DNA from: Porogramme epimiltina | Lineage: Eukaryota > Basidiomycota > Agaricomycetes > Polyporales > Polyporaceae | DNA: 32,007 nucleotides | Direction of reading: 5' to 3' | Assembly (NCBI GenBank): GCA_900155495.1 | Contig: FTLJ01001127.1 | Coordinates: 1 to 32,007 of the forward strand | Shown: positions 1 to 10,319 of the stretch, one piece after another | How positions within the stretch are numbered: position 1 is the first letter of the stretch | Layout: every line of letters begins with the position of its first letter | Translations under genes and position numbers: made by a program | The notes under the pieces: model-generated | What the model was told of the DNA's origin: nothing | The model's database searches: none | What the model saw: only the letters and a program-made list of their open reading frames with translations

Positions 1-802
1 GTCCGGGGGCGGTGGGCGGGTGTGAAGCCGCGCGCTGGTGTTCTTTCCGGGAGGTTTTGAGGGACTGGGGGAGGGTTGGGAGGTAATATGTGCGCGGGCT
101 GAAGAACGTACTGTACTATGAATAGGGGGACATGTATCCAAGTATCCAAGTAATGTGTAACATGGTTCAGGCATCGTGCTCAAACACATTCTTTGGGACA
201 TGCCATCCTTCAAACATCAGCTTCACGAGTCACGGTCACCTGAGGATCTTGCTTCATCAGACTGTGGCTCCGTCGCGCGCGATACGGAACGCAGAACCTC
301 GGGGTGTCGTAACGGGCGTCCGGTGTGGCGGAATGCATCTTCTGAACATGCTTCAAACGCTCTGTGGACATCTTCAGTGTAGGCAAGGAATACCGGACCA
401 GGCATGGCCTCCGGATCTGAAGAAACGCTATTATCAAGTAAGGAGGAAGCGCCCCGAACTCGTACCGTCAGAGGTAGTTGAGTCTAAATAAACCTGCGCG
501 ACACATAAGATCAACAAATAGAGGGGTGCCTATTCTTCAGGCGCTCAAGCCAGCATACAAAGTCGCGAAACATGAACTAAAGGCGGATACCATTCACTGG
601 ACGGGACGGTCTCACATGGTATACCTAGAAGATAAGATGTACTGTATACATTACGCGGACCGGCAAGAGGTAGACTGTGATATTATAACGGGATCCATGA
701 GTAGTCTGGACATCGCATATTCCCCGTTCCTACAGATACAGTTAGGGCAGCGACTTGGGGATACTCGATGGAGAAATCACTCACACTGAATGGCACATAC
801 AC
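1..802. other. No confident gene; downstream flank of the MYND gene
   Basis: This stretch lies beyond the stop codon of the MYND-finger gene. Short open frames exist on both strands but none matches a family I recognise. The best is on the minus strand at about 223-418, where an acceptor-like CTTCAG is followed by an open frame that includes FLAYTEDVHRAFEACSEDAF. It could be the last exon of a gene, but I found no matching upstream exon. The first 110 bases are G-rich and look like gene-flanking DNA. Treat as unannotated. Confidence 0.4.
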
Positions 803-3178
803 CTAGTCGAAGATGTCCATCACGTTCTTCGCGTCACCCCATTGCCCAACAATATTCGGCGATGTCTTGCGGCCGAGGACCTTGGCCCACTCAGGATTGT
901 ATGGTTTGAGGCGGAGCTGGTCCTCCGTGATCCCATCTTCAATCGCAAGTGAGCTAAAGACTTGGTCGAGTGCTAAATCACTCACCTGTGCCAAGCCAAG
1001 TCTCCACATTGTCCCCGAACGCGAGCCAGAGCATTGGAAGGAATCCTGGGACGCCCTTTGCGCCCGCAGCCATCTCGTCCCACGCCTCGCGGACAAAGCC
1101 AGTGCCCTCACCCGGGTTGAGGCCCATCACACCCTCTATGGCACTTGCTGCATCTGCAATGCGGAACACACCAACGTTCTTGACGCGGAACTTGTTCCGG
1201 ACGTCGCGTTGTGCGGGCGTGTACTCGACTTGCTCCAGGATGATGTGCGTCTTGCAGCGAGACGGATCGCGATGCAGACCGAGCGCGTGGGCGTGGGCGT
1301 AGGCTACGTCCACGCTAGGGGCTGAGCGCCAGGTGATCCAGTCTTGGTGCTTCTGGGCAGCGTCGGAGTCGGAGACTTTGAGGGTCTCGAGCTTGGCCAG
1401 TGAGTCGGCGAATTCTCTAGTAAAAGGGGAGATCAATTTCCTAAAAGAATGGGAGCGAGCCTTATGAATTTGCACGTACTTGCACATCACTCTACGACAA
1501 GGTGCTATTTGTCAGCAAAAGGGGAAGTTCCGGGAATCAGGACGAGTTGCTCACTTGTGTGATTTCCAGTTCGCTCTCTGGCATTCCTTGGAGCTGTGGA
1601 TGTCCTCAGAACTCTTCAGCACAATCAGAGAATCAGACCTACCAGTAATAGATGTGCTGGCAGCGACCGCAACGGAACAGGGGTTTTGAAGCCTCCGGCG
1701 TTCCGCATTCTCGGCACCGTCTAGTCTTGCGCTCGTCCTCTTTGAACGTAGTCTTCTTGCGCAGCTGCATCTTATCGAGCCACTCATCGCCTCCAAGAGC
1801 TTCGAGAACGGGATGCGACTGTCCCTCTTTGAGGATGAGATACCTTTCCCGCATCTCGTCCGGAAGTGCTTTTGGGTTCTTCTTCAGGTATCTAACAGCC
1901 CATTGTGTATGACTGCAGAGTCCTTTCTTAGCGGAGTCATAATAAGGGATAGACCGAGTGCTTACTCCTGCTGAGCCACAGGTTCTAGGTCAAGCTCCTT
2001 CAATATGTACGAAAGAATCAAGTGCATGACAACAATCGTGGCTGTCGAGTTCGGGACGTTGTTGGACTTTAATCCTTCGAGTGTCCGCTCGCTCGCTGTT
2101 TTCGCCTCGGAGTAGTCGTCTGTGAGGAAGAGGGCTTCAGCGTAAGTAGCCCACAAGAGTCTGTATAGCGGAATGAGCTAAGATAGGAACAGGTCGGAGA
2201 GCAACGGACGGGTTATGCTGCCAAGTCTTCTTCCTAGTTTTTCCTAGATCGCTGAGCCGCTTCTCGTCGGTAGCGATGGATGCCTTGATGTACGGAAGGG
2301 CGTCCTGGGGGCGGTTTATGGTCGACGACCTGGGCAGAAACCATGAGCATGGGGGCAGGACGCGCAACGGGAGCCGTTACATCAAGTGATACGATAGTTT
2401 GAATCGTGAATTCGCCAGCTGCACCTCTTGAGTAAGTCAAACAGTTCTCAACGCCTGTAAAATAGACATACCATAAGGTACTTCGCCGAGTCGGCGGTTG
2501 CACCTTTTTGGTGGGGGAGGATATGACCAATCGCGCGAAGCGCATCCTCGGAGGATTCCTCGAGAACACGAACAAACATCTGGAGGGCGAATATCACGGG
2601 CTCCAGGAGTGGCTTGGGAACTAGGAATCGCCACGATCAGTTACTCCCAATAATACGGTAAGGGAGGTTACGCGAACCGTCCTCGACGTGAGTGAAGTAG
2701 CTGAATTTGAATAAACGAGTGAGAATTGCATTGTAACGGAGCGGCTCCGTCATCTCGGAATCATCCAGCATCGAGTTGGTTCTGGAGGACATCAGGCAAA
2801 CGTTGATATTGCCGGGGCCTCCTTCTGCCTGCAACTTCGACACTGATGTAAAATAGTATCTGTTAGGGCAATAGCAGTAGCTCGATGGGAAGAGCACGAA
2901 CACGTGTCCACATCGCTCACTACGGCTTCGAGAGGAGGGAGCTGGAAACCCGGCGGGAGTGTGAGACCGTCGAGGTGTGCGCGTGGCGCGAAGGTGCCGG
3001 AGTTGAGGATCTCGTTGCGTCGGCTGAGCATGATTGCGAGTGTGGTGGCAAGACCAGGCGAGCGATGGTCGACGTTGAACAGCTATAGACGAAGCCCCAA
3101 ACGTCACGAGCGTATGTTGGGAGATGGCTGCTTCTAACCAGTGACCTTGCTGCGAGGTCTCGGAGGCAGGCTACTCAT
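803..3178 (-). CDS. MYND-type zinc-finger protein, about 584 aa
   Basis: Twelve exons, complement of 803..953, 1021..1416, 1480..1491, 1555..1593, 1643..1912, 1966..2160, 2210..2329, 2381..2418, 2472..2620, 2672..2842, 2902..3082, 3146..3178. The start is MSSLPPRPRSK. All eight zinc ligands of a MYND finger are visible: C362, C365, C377, C380, C386, C390, H398 and C402 (CREC, CGRC, YYCSKEC, H-x3-C). MYND fingers usually bind peptides and recruit partners. Residues about 130-290 are helical and TPR-like (for example ATYAEALFLTDDYSEAKTAS). The protein type is a large, mostly uncharacterised basidiomycete family; no catalytic SET domain is evident. Two junctions are weak. The last intron (954..1020) uses a GTTCGG donor that I chose to keep frame. 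The intron at 2621..2671 could instead be a 36-base intron, which adds five residues. Confidence 0.85.
1480..1491 (-). other. 12-base microexon carrying the eighth MYND zinc ligand
   Basis: The exon is bounded by an acceptor ending GTCGTAG and a donor GTACGTGC. Spliced, it supplies the end of K399, then V400, M401, C402 and the start of K403. C402 is the final cysteine of the H-x3-C pair that closes the second zinc site. Skipping the exon keeps the frame but removes the ligand. Confidence 0.75.
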
Positions 3179-3655
3179 CAAACTTGTGTCGCCTAATCAT
3201 CAGCGGCACATCCATGATGCGCTGCCCGATGACGGTTGCTCAATGCGGTCGTCCCCGCCTCACGGAAAATAATATTCCAGGTGACCAGAGGTGCACGTGA
3301 CTGTGACTATTCGCGTGTGCGTGATGGAGGCCAGTGAGATTGTGGGCCACTGAGAGTCTGAGACTCCCCGCGCATTGCGCAATAAGTAGGAAGCGCCTTG
3401 AGAGACCCGCGCGTTCATTCAACGCGGTCAGATACACAGACCGCCGTTCCCCGCTCGGAAATAAAAGTTACCTTCAGTTGACTTCCGCGACATTTACCGA
3501 AGTCGGCCTAGGCCGCCTCGGACTCCTTTCAAGTACAACATTCAGCTTCGAGTCCAATTGGTTAGGCACCCTATATACAATCGCGTGTCGTTCAGTCGTA
3601 ATAGATGCCCGTCGCATGTAAATCTTGTAGATGAGACCCTCATCCCGCATACAGC
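3179..3655. other. Intergenic: MYND gene promoter and alpha-galactosidase 3' flank
   Basis: This region lies upstream of the MYND-gene start codon and downstream of the first alpha-galactosidase stop, with both genes on the minus strand. Open frames here (for example 3334-3621 on plus and 3474-3707 on minus) have no recognisable content, and the minus one runs into the alpha-galactosidase terminal exon. I see no RNA gene. Confidence 0.5.
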
Positions 3656-6149
3656 TCACTGAACAAACGTGCCGTTCTTGTCCTGGCACCAGTCCGTGCG
3701 CGCGCATGGCGGACCTGAGTTGGCGGGCTCATCGCCGGCATCCTTCAACAAGAGCGCGACGACGCCATGCGCAGGAACAGCATGGGCGGTAAAGTTGCGA
3801 ATCGCGGTGCCGTTGTCAGTGTGCGTCCAGAGGTCCTGTGTGTGGAAAGATTGAGGGATTGACGAGAAATGGAGCAAGGCAGTGAGAATCGGACTTACCC
3901 GAACGGAGTATTGGCGGCCGGCACGAATCCATGGCGACTCGGTGAGGCTGAAGAACATGTCTGCTGGCTCGGTGAGAGTGTTGATCTGTAGGAAAGCAAT
4001 GAGAAAAATGTTTTGCGTCAGGATAAAACTCCGGGGGACTTACGAGCATGAAGATGGTGCCGTTCTGGCTCTCGCCGCTCCAGTATTGTGCTGGGTGAGT
4101 AGAGTTGCTCACCCAATCAGGCTAATGCTAAGTTAGCGATCGTTGGCAGTAGAGGCGGAAGGATGGTCGCACGTTGATCCCCCAACGGAATGGCGAGGGA
4201 GCGGTGCCGACCACAGGGTCTTGGTTGATCGCGATGATCTCCTCGTTCTTGAGGATGGATAGCATCTGGTCACTAATATGCGCGAGCTGAAAGAGCGTCG
4301 TGAGTAGTTATAACGTTGGTGGGATGCAGTCACCCACGTTTGTGCCGATTAGGAGCGGTGATTTGAGCAACGCCCAAACCGTGAAGTGTGTCTTCGCCTC
4401 ATCGTACGTGAGCGCTCCATTGCCGCTGTCGGGCCGTCGTTAGGTTGCTGTAATTCCACAGAAGGAGGTATCTTACACTTCTAGCTGCACAATCCATTAA
4501 TAAACAACGCACGACGGGGATGAAACGGGCGAGGCTCCCACCATGTCCATATCATTGTGGCCATAGAAGTCCGAAGCCCACGTAATGAATGAGTTCCTGT
4601 CAGGGAGATAATCTCAATACTTTCTAACCGCAGGGTGAAGATACCCACTGATTAATGATACTCGCGATAGAGCCCCAGTTGGAGTCTTGTAAGACGGAAG
4701 TTAGAACAAGCGGCAGGAAATACGAGGGACTAGAGACTCACCGACATCTGTGGTCGTCTAATGCACCTGTCAGCCACCGCTATTGCCGCACAGTACGGTG
4801 ATGTACTCACGCGCCAGCTCTGACCGAAACGACGTCCCCAGAGCCACGGTTGTTCCTATTCAGACGAATCCGGTCAACATTTGACGCGGGGGGGAACTCT
4901 TGGAGTACTCACCTCTCCCCATTCGCAGAGAGAGAGGATCAAGGGGGGTTTTCCTGTGTCCTCCGCGAGCTGAGCGATGGCGTCGGCGATGCGTTGATAT
5001 TCTATGTGGAGATATTAGCAACTCTGCGACAGACGAGGTCACTGAACTCAGAGCTGGTCGCTTACTGCCGACGATTCCCTCGCGAATGATGTCATCGAAG
5101 GGAACTAGATCAGAACATCTTCAGGATCGAGTCGGAGCTGGTCTCTGGGTTAAGCAGTACCCACTTCCGCAATTGTCAAACCTGAAAGAGTCATCGGTGT
5201 CAGATGCGAGAAGGCGAGCGAGGTGAATGACGCTCACTTGAGGTAGTCGAACCCCCAATCTTGGAACAGTTTCGCATCCCTAAGACAGACCGTTCAGTCC
5301 ATGTTGAGAGGGAATACATGCGAGAGTTTACCTGTATTCGTTCTGGTACGATCCAGGGTATTGGTCGCACGTATACCAGCCGGAATCGCTGTACTAAGAA
5401 CCATAGACATGAGACATCGCAGGAGGGAGATTGCGAGAGGTAGGCATTTACAATCCCTGCTTTCCTGAGACAGAGTCAGTATCGGAACGAGTCAGCTCAT
5501 AAATCACAGCCTTACAAGCCAAGCGCGTGTATTTGGTCGGTGATGTTGTTCATTCCGGATGGGAAGCGGGCGGCGTCTGACCACAAATAAGAGTGAGTGA
5601 ATGCCTTAGTGGAGGGAGTAACTAGACACGGACTGGCTAGAATATCACCAGAAGCGCTACGTTTCAGCTCTGCATAGCAATCGTCAATCCCGACACGCTC
5701 GAATCCGACGTCCTGGGGAAGAACCTTAAGGATGTGCCGTGTAGCAGGAGTATGTCTCGAGCACACTTACTTTGAGTCCGAGAGACACCAGATACTTCGC
5801 AGCGTCTAAGACCAAGGTCTCGTTGATGTCGCACTATGGACACAGACAATGAGAGAGTGGGGATAGCGATGCGTTGATAGGCACGTGCGTGATAGGCATT
5901 CCAGGCTATGAAAGGGATCTCAGAACCGCAGATACAGAGGGGACACAGGTAAAAGAGGTATGCGTACTGTTATATCCCATGGCTATTCGAGAGGTTTGAT
6001 TTAGAATGAAACGGCAGCCGAAGAGTGAACATAGGGTACGAGCCTGGAAGTTTCGCGACTCCATTATCGAGAGCATTGACCACGAAGTCGGTGGGGCGAA
6101 GGCTCCATGTGCCTAGAAAAAGAGCGAGGAGAAGAGGGAAAGAGCCCAT
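3656..6149 (-). CDS. GH27 alpha-galactosidase, copy A, 436 aa, secreted
   Basis: Hydrolyses terminal alpha-1,6-galactose from galacto-oligosaccharides and galactomannan. Twenty-two exons (high to low): 6044..6149, 5968..5982, 5889..5905, 5771..5833, 5634..5712, 5516..5576, 5452..5464, 5332..5393, 5238..5279, 5165..5181, 5066..5104, 4913..5001, 4811..4855, 4742..4757, 4649..4685, 4542..4596, 4477..4484, 4338..4425, 4173..4286, 4044..4121, 3899..3985, 3656..3835. A signal peptide (MGSFPLLLALFLGTWS) leads in. Family landmarks are MGYNTWNAYHCD, DDCYAE, YSDSGWYTC, KFDNC with nucleophile D155, CEWGEEQPW, WRTTTDVD with acid/base D220, ASDFYGHND and AINQDP. The C-terminal part (from about PDWVSNSTHPAQYW) is the usual beta-sandwich domain. 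Two introns need GC donors, and the usual Asp of the IGTD turn is Asn284. A plausible but possibly diverging enzyme. Confidence 0.93.
4477..4484 (-). other. 8-base microexon of alpha-galactosidase copy A
   Basis: The exon reads CTAGAAGT and sits between an acceptor ending TGTGCAG and the donor GTAAGATAC. It encodes Leu-Glu and two bases of Val, joining FYGHNDMDM to GNGALTYDEA in frame. The same 8-base exon exists in copy B at 7857..7864. Confidence 0.9.
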
Positions 6150-6209
6150 GACGACTTGAGCCTTGGTGGCGAAAGCTTAAGGGCCATCTTGAGAGGGGCC
6201 CGACGAGCG

Positions 6210-6216
6210 TTTTATA
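6210..6216 (-). promoter_or_regulatory. TATA-like box upstream of alpha-galactosidase copy A
   Basis: TATAAAA on the minus strand, about 61 bases before the start codon at 6149. Copy B has TATAAT in nearly the same place. Confidence 0.5.
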
Positions 6217-6292
6217 GCCGAGTGGAGAGAAGCACGACGGCACCGTGGCGCATGGGCGGGAAGCGGCCGCGCCGGTTTATATTGAGTTGAAG

Positions 6293-6307
6293 CCCTGTGA
6301 TGACCTG
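6293..6307 (-). promoter_or_regulatory. Shared alpha-galactosidase promoter motif, copy A
   Basis: Plus-strand reading CCCTGTGATGACCTG, about 144 bases upstream of the copy A start. Copy B carries CCCTGTGATGCCCTG about 139 bases upstream, with further similar bases on both sides (CCGG..T.TATTGA..TGAA before it). Conserved position and sequence amid diverged DNA suggest a regulator site or a relic of the duplicated promoter. Confidence 0.5.
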
Positions 6308-7016
6308 ACTCGGATGGCAGAACTGGGACGGCGATGTCCCCGAGTTTCCATCGAAAGACTGTACGCCCATCGTGATCACCGCGGCACACAGTCATGTGGG
6401 GGAATATTCACAGCTACACAACTCGCCAGCTTGTGCGGAGTGGCGCCACTAGTAGACAGAGACTTCTGTTGGATGAGTGTCAATTGGGTACGATGTCATG
6501 AGCAAAAGATAGGAACCCACAACGACCAACGCTGACGAGTCCGCATCTCGTGCACATGGTACTCTGAGCTTACTCGTGACGTCGTCATATGTTTTTGGTA
6601 CACATGAAAGAAGTCAAAAGACGCATAGCTGCAGTTGTATCCCGGGCCGTCCAAGGACGAAAGAAGCTTGCGCATGGACGGGACAACCATCGTCCAAGTC
6701 GCCTTCTGGCCCTGGATATTCAAATTTCCAGCTCCGCTTTTGGTCGACGAAATCATGTTTGGTCAGCGAGCGCTTGAGGGCTACCACTCATCGGTGTCAA
6801 CGTTCGGAACTGTCCTTACAACAGTTGGTCGCAACTTGCCCTTCGCGCATTCGCCTTTGAGAAACTCTGCTTCTTTCGAATCATCGTCCATTTCAAAACA
6901 GTCTTACAAAGTCTTACTACCTCACATTTCAAGTCCATTCAAGCGACTTCTCAGCACGCTACACCTCCTGGCATACCCTACCACAAGTACAAGATCATGT
7001 TGTCCGCCGCCATCGT

Positions 7017-9570
7017 TCATTCGTTGATAAGAGTGCCGTTCTTGTCCATACACCAATCGGTGCGCGCACACGGCGGGCCCGAGTTTGGCGGCTCATCACC
7101 GGCATCCTTGAGCAGGAGAGCAACGACGCCGTGAGCGGGGACGGCATGAGCAGTGAAGTTGCGGATCGCAGTGCCGTTTTGGGTATGTGTCCAGAGGTCC
7201 TGTGCGTGATCATGATAGAGTGAGCTGGGGGAGACAAACAGGGGCAGAAGCCAGACTTACGCGGACGGAGTACTGTCTGCCGGCACGAATCCATGGGGAT
7301 TCGGTGAGGCTGAAGAACATGTCCGCGGGCTCGTCGAGCGTGTTAATCTGCGTGCGAGTAATGAGGATGTGGGAAGTCATTGAATATCGCACCAGTGTGT
7401 GTATACTGACCAACATGAAAATGGTACCGTTCTGGCTCTCTCCGCTCCAATACTGGGCAGGGTGGGTGGAATTGCTCACCCAATCAGGCTTATACGAGGC
7501 AGGTTAATACACGAAACACACGAACGTAGAGAAGGGAAGACGTACGTTGATACCCCAGCGGAATGGCGAAACAGCGGTGCCTACAACTGGATCTTGGTTG
7601 ATTGCAATAATCTCCTCGTTCTTGAGGATGGACAGCATCTGGTCGCTGATAGAAGCGAGCTAGAGGTAAGGATATGATGAGTCGGATGAATGGCTGGTAG
7701 AAGAATAAGACTCACGTCTGTACCGATCAAGAGGGGCGACTTGAGTAGCGCCCAGACAGTGAAGTGTGTCTTTGCTTCATCGTAGGTGAGGTCGCCATTT
7801 CCTCTGCGGGATGGTGAGTAAAACACTTCCGGATGGTCGCAAGCATGAGATCTTACACTTCGAGCTAGGCGGAAAGGGGCATTAGCAAACGTGATCAGAC
7901 ACGTCAGAGCTCTAAACATACCATATCCATATCGTTGTGACCGTAAAAGTCTGACGCCCAGGTGATGAAGGAGTTCCTAGTATGCGTGCGATGAGACCAT
8001 CGTCCTAAGCGCGAATTGGTTTAGTGTTTACTGGTTTATAATATTCGCGATGGAGCCCCAATTGGAATCTAGTAGGAGAATGTAAGCGTAACGAAGAGTA
8101 TGTGGTGGAGACTAGCAGTGGCTTACCAACATCGCCGGTAGTCTAGATTGTGTGGTCAGTAGGTTGCGAACTATAGATCCACGAACACTCACACGCCAGC
8201 TCTGGCCGTACCGCTTCGCCCAAAGCCACGGCTGCTCCTGTAAGCAAACATTCTGGTTCAGTTACCACCCTGGGGCATGACGATCGAGAAGCGCCGACCT
8301 CGCCCCATTCACAAAGAGATAGAATAAGCGGCGGTTTTCCCGTGTCCTTTGAGAGCTGTGCAATTGCGCTGGCGATGCGCTGGTATTCTGTATCAAATCA
8401 TCAGTAAAGAACAAAGTTGCGTACTCAGACACAAACACTTACTCCCAACAATGCCCTCGCGAATGATATCGTCGAAGGGGACTACGCGGCGTATAGCATC
8501 AATAAACAGGATACTCTTAGTTCCAGGGGCCTGCCTTACTGGCGCAATTATCGAACCTGGGGTGCTGTCCGTGAGCGTCGTGCTGCGCGAAGGTCCAAAA
8601 AGGAACACTCACTTCAGGTAGTCAAAGCCCCAGTCTTGGAACAGCTTGGCGTCCCTGGAGATTCGCTCTCCGATTAGGTCGTTAAGTCAAACAGGGAGAA
8701 AGTTTACCTGTACTCGTTCTGGTAAGAACCAGGGTAGAGGGCACAGGTGAACCAGCCGGAATCGCTGTACTGCAGTAGATACGCGTTAGGAAGCCTTCTC
8801 ATGTCGTGAGGTACTATGAGAATCGGAACTCACGATTCCTGCTTTGCTGCACTAGAAGTTAGCATGTGTAAAGAAGCACAAGTTTAGGAGGTTCCTTACA
8901 GTCCCAGAGAGTGAATTTGAGTCGTCAGTTTGTTCATTCCTGACGCGAAGCGTACTTTATCTGAAACGAATCTATAGTTAGCACAATGTTGAAGAGGTAG
9001 AGGACTGGGCAAGTCGGGTACGAAGTAGCCGGAACGAACCTGCCACGATGTCACCGGATGTGCTGCGGTTCTTCTCCGCATAGCAATCGTCAATGTTAAC
9101 GTGGGTGTATCCAACGTCCTGGTCGCGACGGTGCGTGAGACGGAATGCACGAGCCTGGGACGAAGGGTGCGAGGAATTCTAACCTTGAGACCGAGAGAAA
9201 CTATTTGATTGGCAGCGTCTAGGACAACAGTTTCATTGATGTTACACTATGCGAACAAGACCGTGTTGGATGATGAGAGCGAGGTCCGAGCGTGAGTAAT
9301 TGGACGAACATGGTACGCATTCCAGGCTGGCCAGGGAAAGCACAGACAAGTTCAGCATATGAGAAACATCAGCACAGCAGGAAGAGTATATGCTCACTGT
9401 TGTATCCCAGAACTATTCAAGCTGACGTCAGCGAAGATGCACGATCCATAGGGTGAGAACAAACCTGGAAGCTTGGCAACGCCATCTTCTAACGCGTGGA
9501 CGTGAGGATCGGTGGAGAGAAATGTCCACGAACTCAAGAGCGAGGCAAGGAGAAGTAAGAAAGAGCCCAT
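7017..9570 (-). CDS. GH27 alpha-galactosidase, copy B, 437 aa, secreted
   Basis: Tandem paralogue of copy A with the same 22 exons (high to low): 9465..9570, 9398..9412, 9310..9326, 9184..9246, 9040..9118, 8900..8960, 8834..8846, 8708..8769, 8613..8654, 8540..8556, 8443..8481, 8299..8387, 8193..8237, 8127..8142, 8032..8068, 7922..7976, 7857..7864, 7716..7803, 7546..7659, 7411..7488, 7261..7347, 7017..7199. Twenty-one of the 22 exons equal copy A in length; the last is three bases longer. The signal peptide is MGSFLLLLASLLSSW. Landmarks are GYNTWNAYHC, DDCYAEKNRS, SDSGWFTC, KFDNC (nucleophile D155), SLCEWGEEQPWLW, WRTTGDVDS (acid/base D220), LLIGTD and AINQDP. All introns are GT-AG. It looks like a fully conserved secreted alpha-galactosidase. 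One donor (GTCGGC at 8298) is weak but fixed by the matching exon of copy A. Confidence 0.95.
7857..7864 (-). other. 8-base microexon of alpha-galactosidase copy B
   Basis: The exon reads CTCGAAGT and is flanked by an acceptor ending CGCCTAG and the donor GTAAGATC. It encodes Leu-Glu and part of Val at the position of the copy A microexon. Only synonymous change (CTA to CTC) separates the two, which supports it being coding. Confidence 0.9.
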
Positions 9571-9624
9571 GACGAAAGCCTGGGAGGTAGAGGCTTGCGG
9601 GCCGTTAACAGAGGCGTAGTAGGC

Positions 9625-9631
9625 ATTATAT
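9625..9631 (-). promoter_or_regulatory. TATA-like box upstream of alpha-galactosidase copy B
   Basis: ATATAAT on the minus strand about 55 bases before the start codon at 9570, matching the position of the copy A box. Confidence 0.45.
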
Positions 9632-9708
9632 GGAGGTGGGACGGCACTTACGACGGTACCGGATCACAGGAGCGGCGGGCTGGCGAGCCGGGCTGTATTG
9701 ACCTGAAA

Positions 9709-9723
9709 CCCTGTGATGCCCTG
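9709..9723 (-). promoter_or_regulatory. Shared alpha-galactosidase promoter motif, copy B
   Basis: Plus-strand CCCTGTGATGCCCTG, about 139 bases before the copy B start; one base differs from the copy A motif at 6293..6307. Confidence 0.5.
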
Positions 9724-10319
9724 GTTCGGGGGAAAGGGGTGGTTCTGTGAGGTCATCACGAGTGCGTAGAAGGTCAGTATGAGGGGAAGCGAATCCATCG
9801 TGACCGGGAGAACGTACTGTCGCCGACAGTCATGTGTCGAGACGTTAAAGAGCAGCCCGGGTTGAGTGCACGGAAGACCGAGGGAGAATTGGGATGACGT
9901 TGTCGAAGAAAAGGAGGCCGACGCCTCGCGACCACCGCTCGCCGCCCCGCCCCGCCAGGCCTGTGCCCCGTGACGTCCGAGGGCGCCCAGGTCCGGCGTC
10001 TCCGTCTCTAGGCTGCTCCACTCGCATACATGGGTGCCGCTTCAGAGGCCCTTCCGAGAGCGTGACCCACCCAAAGGCGCGGATCGAGCGGTGCAGTGAC
10101 GGTTGGCGAGCAAGGTTAAGTCAGGGCGGCGCTCAGGATGTTTCTTATCACCCAGCCTCGCTCAGGCCCGGCTCAACAGTTTCCATGATGTCAATATTTC
10201 CATATCGGGGAGTTCAACATCTTTATCAGGCAACAAGAACAACCCGGGAACATATCCAGCCCAAGGGCCAGCGTGCGATTCTAGACAGTACATACGCTTC
10301 AAAGTTCGACATCCACCAT

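Larger units (their letters stand above)
6150..7016. other. Intergenic: copy A promoter and copy B 3' flank
   Basis: No gene is supported here. The left third holds the promoter of copy A, with a TATA-like box and a motif shared with copy B. The open frames at 6576-7027 on plus and 6496-6756 on minus have no recognisable domains, and the first runs into the copy B terminal exon. Confidence 0.5.
9571..10319. other. Intergenic: copy B promoter and formate dehydrogenase 3' flank
   Basis: No gene is supported. The copy B promoter occupies the left part, including a TATA-like box and the shared motif. The plus frame 9894-10361 is arginine/proline-rich and overlaps the formate dehydrogenase end, so it is read as noncoding. 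Confidence 0.5.

Noticed and set aside
1021..1111. End of the MYND gene after a GTGAGT donor at about 987
   Set aside because: The donor looks good, but the next acceptors give an intron of 25 or 32 bases, or the wrong phase; an upstream GTTCGG donor keeps frame. Left as the least certain junction.
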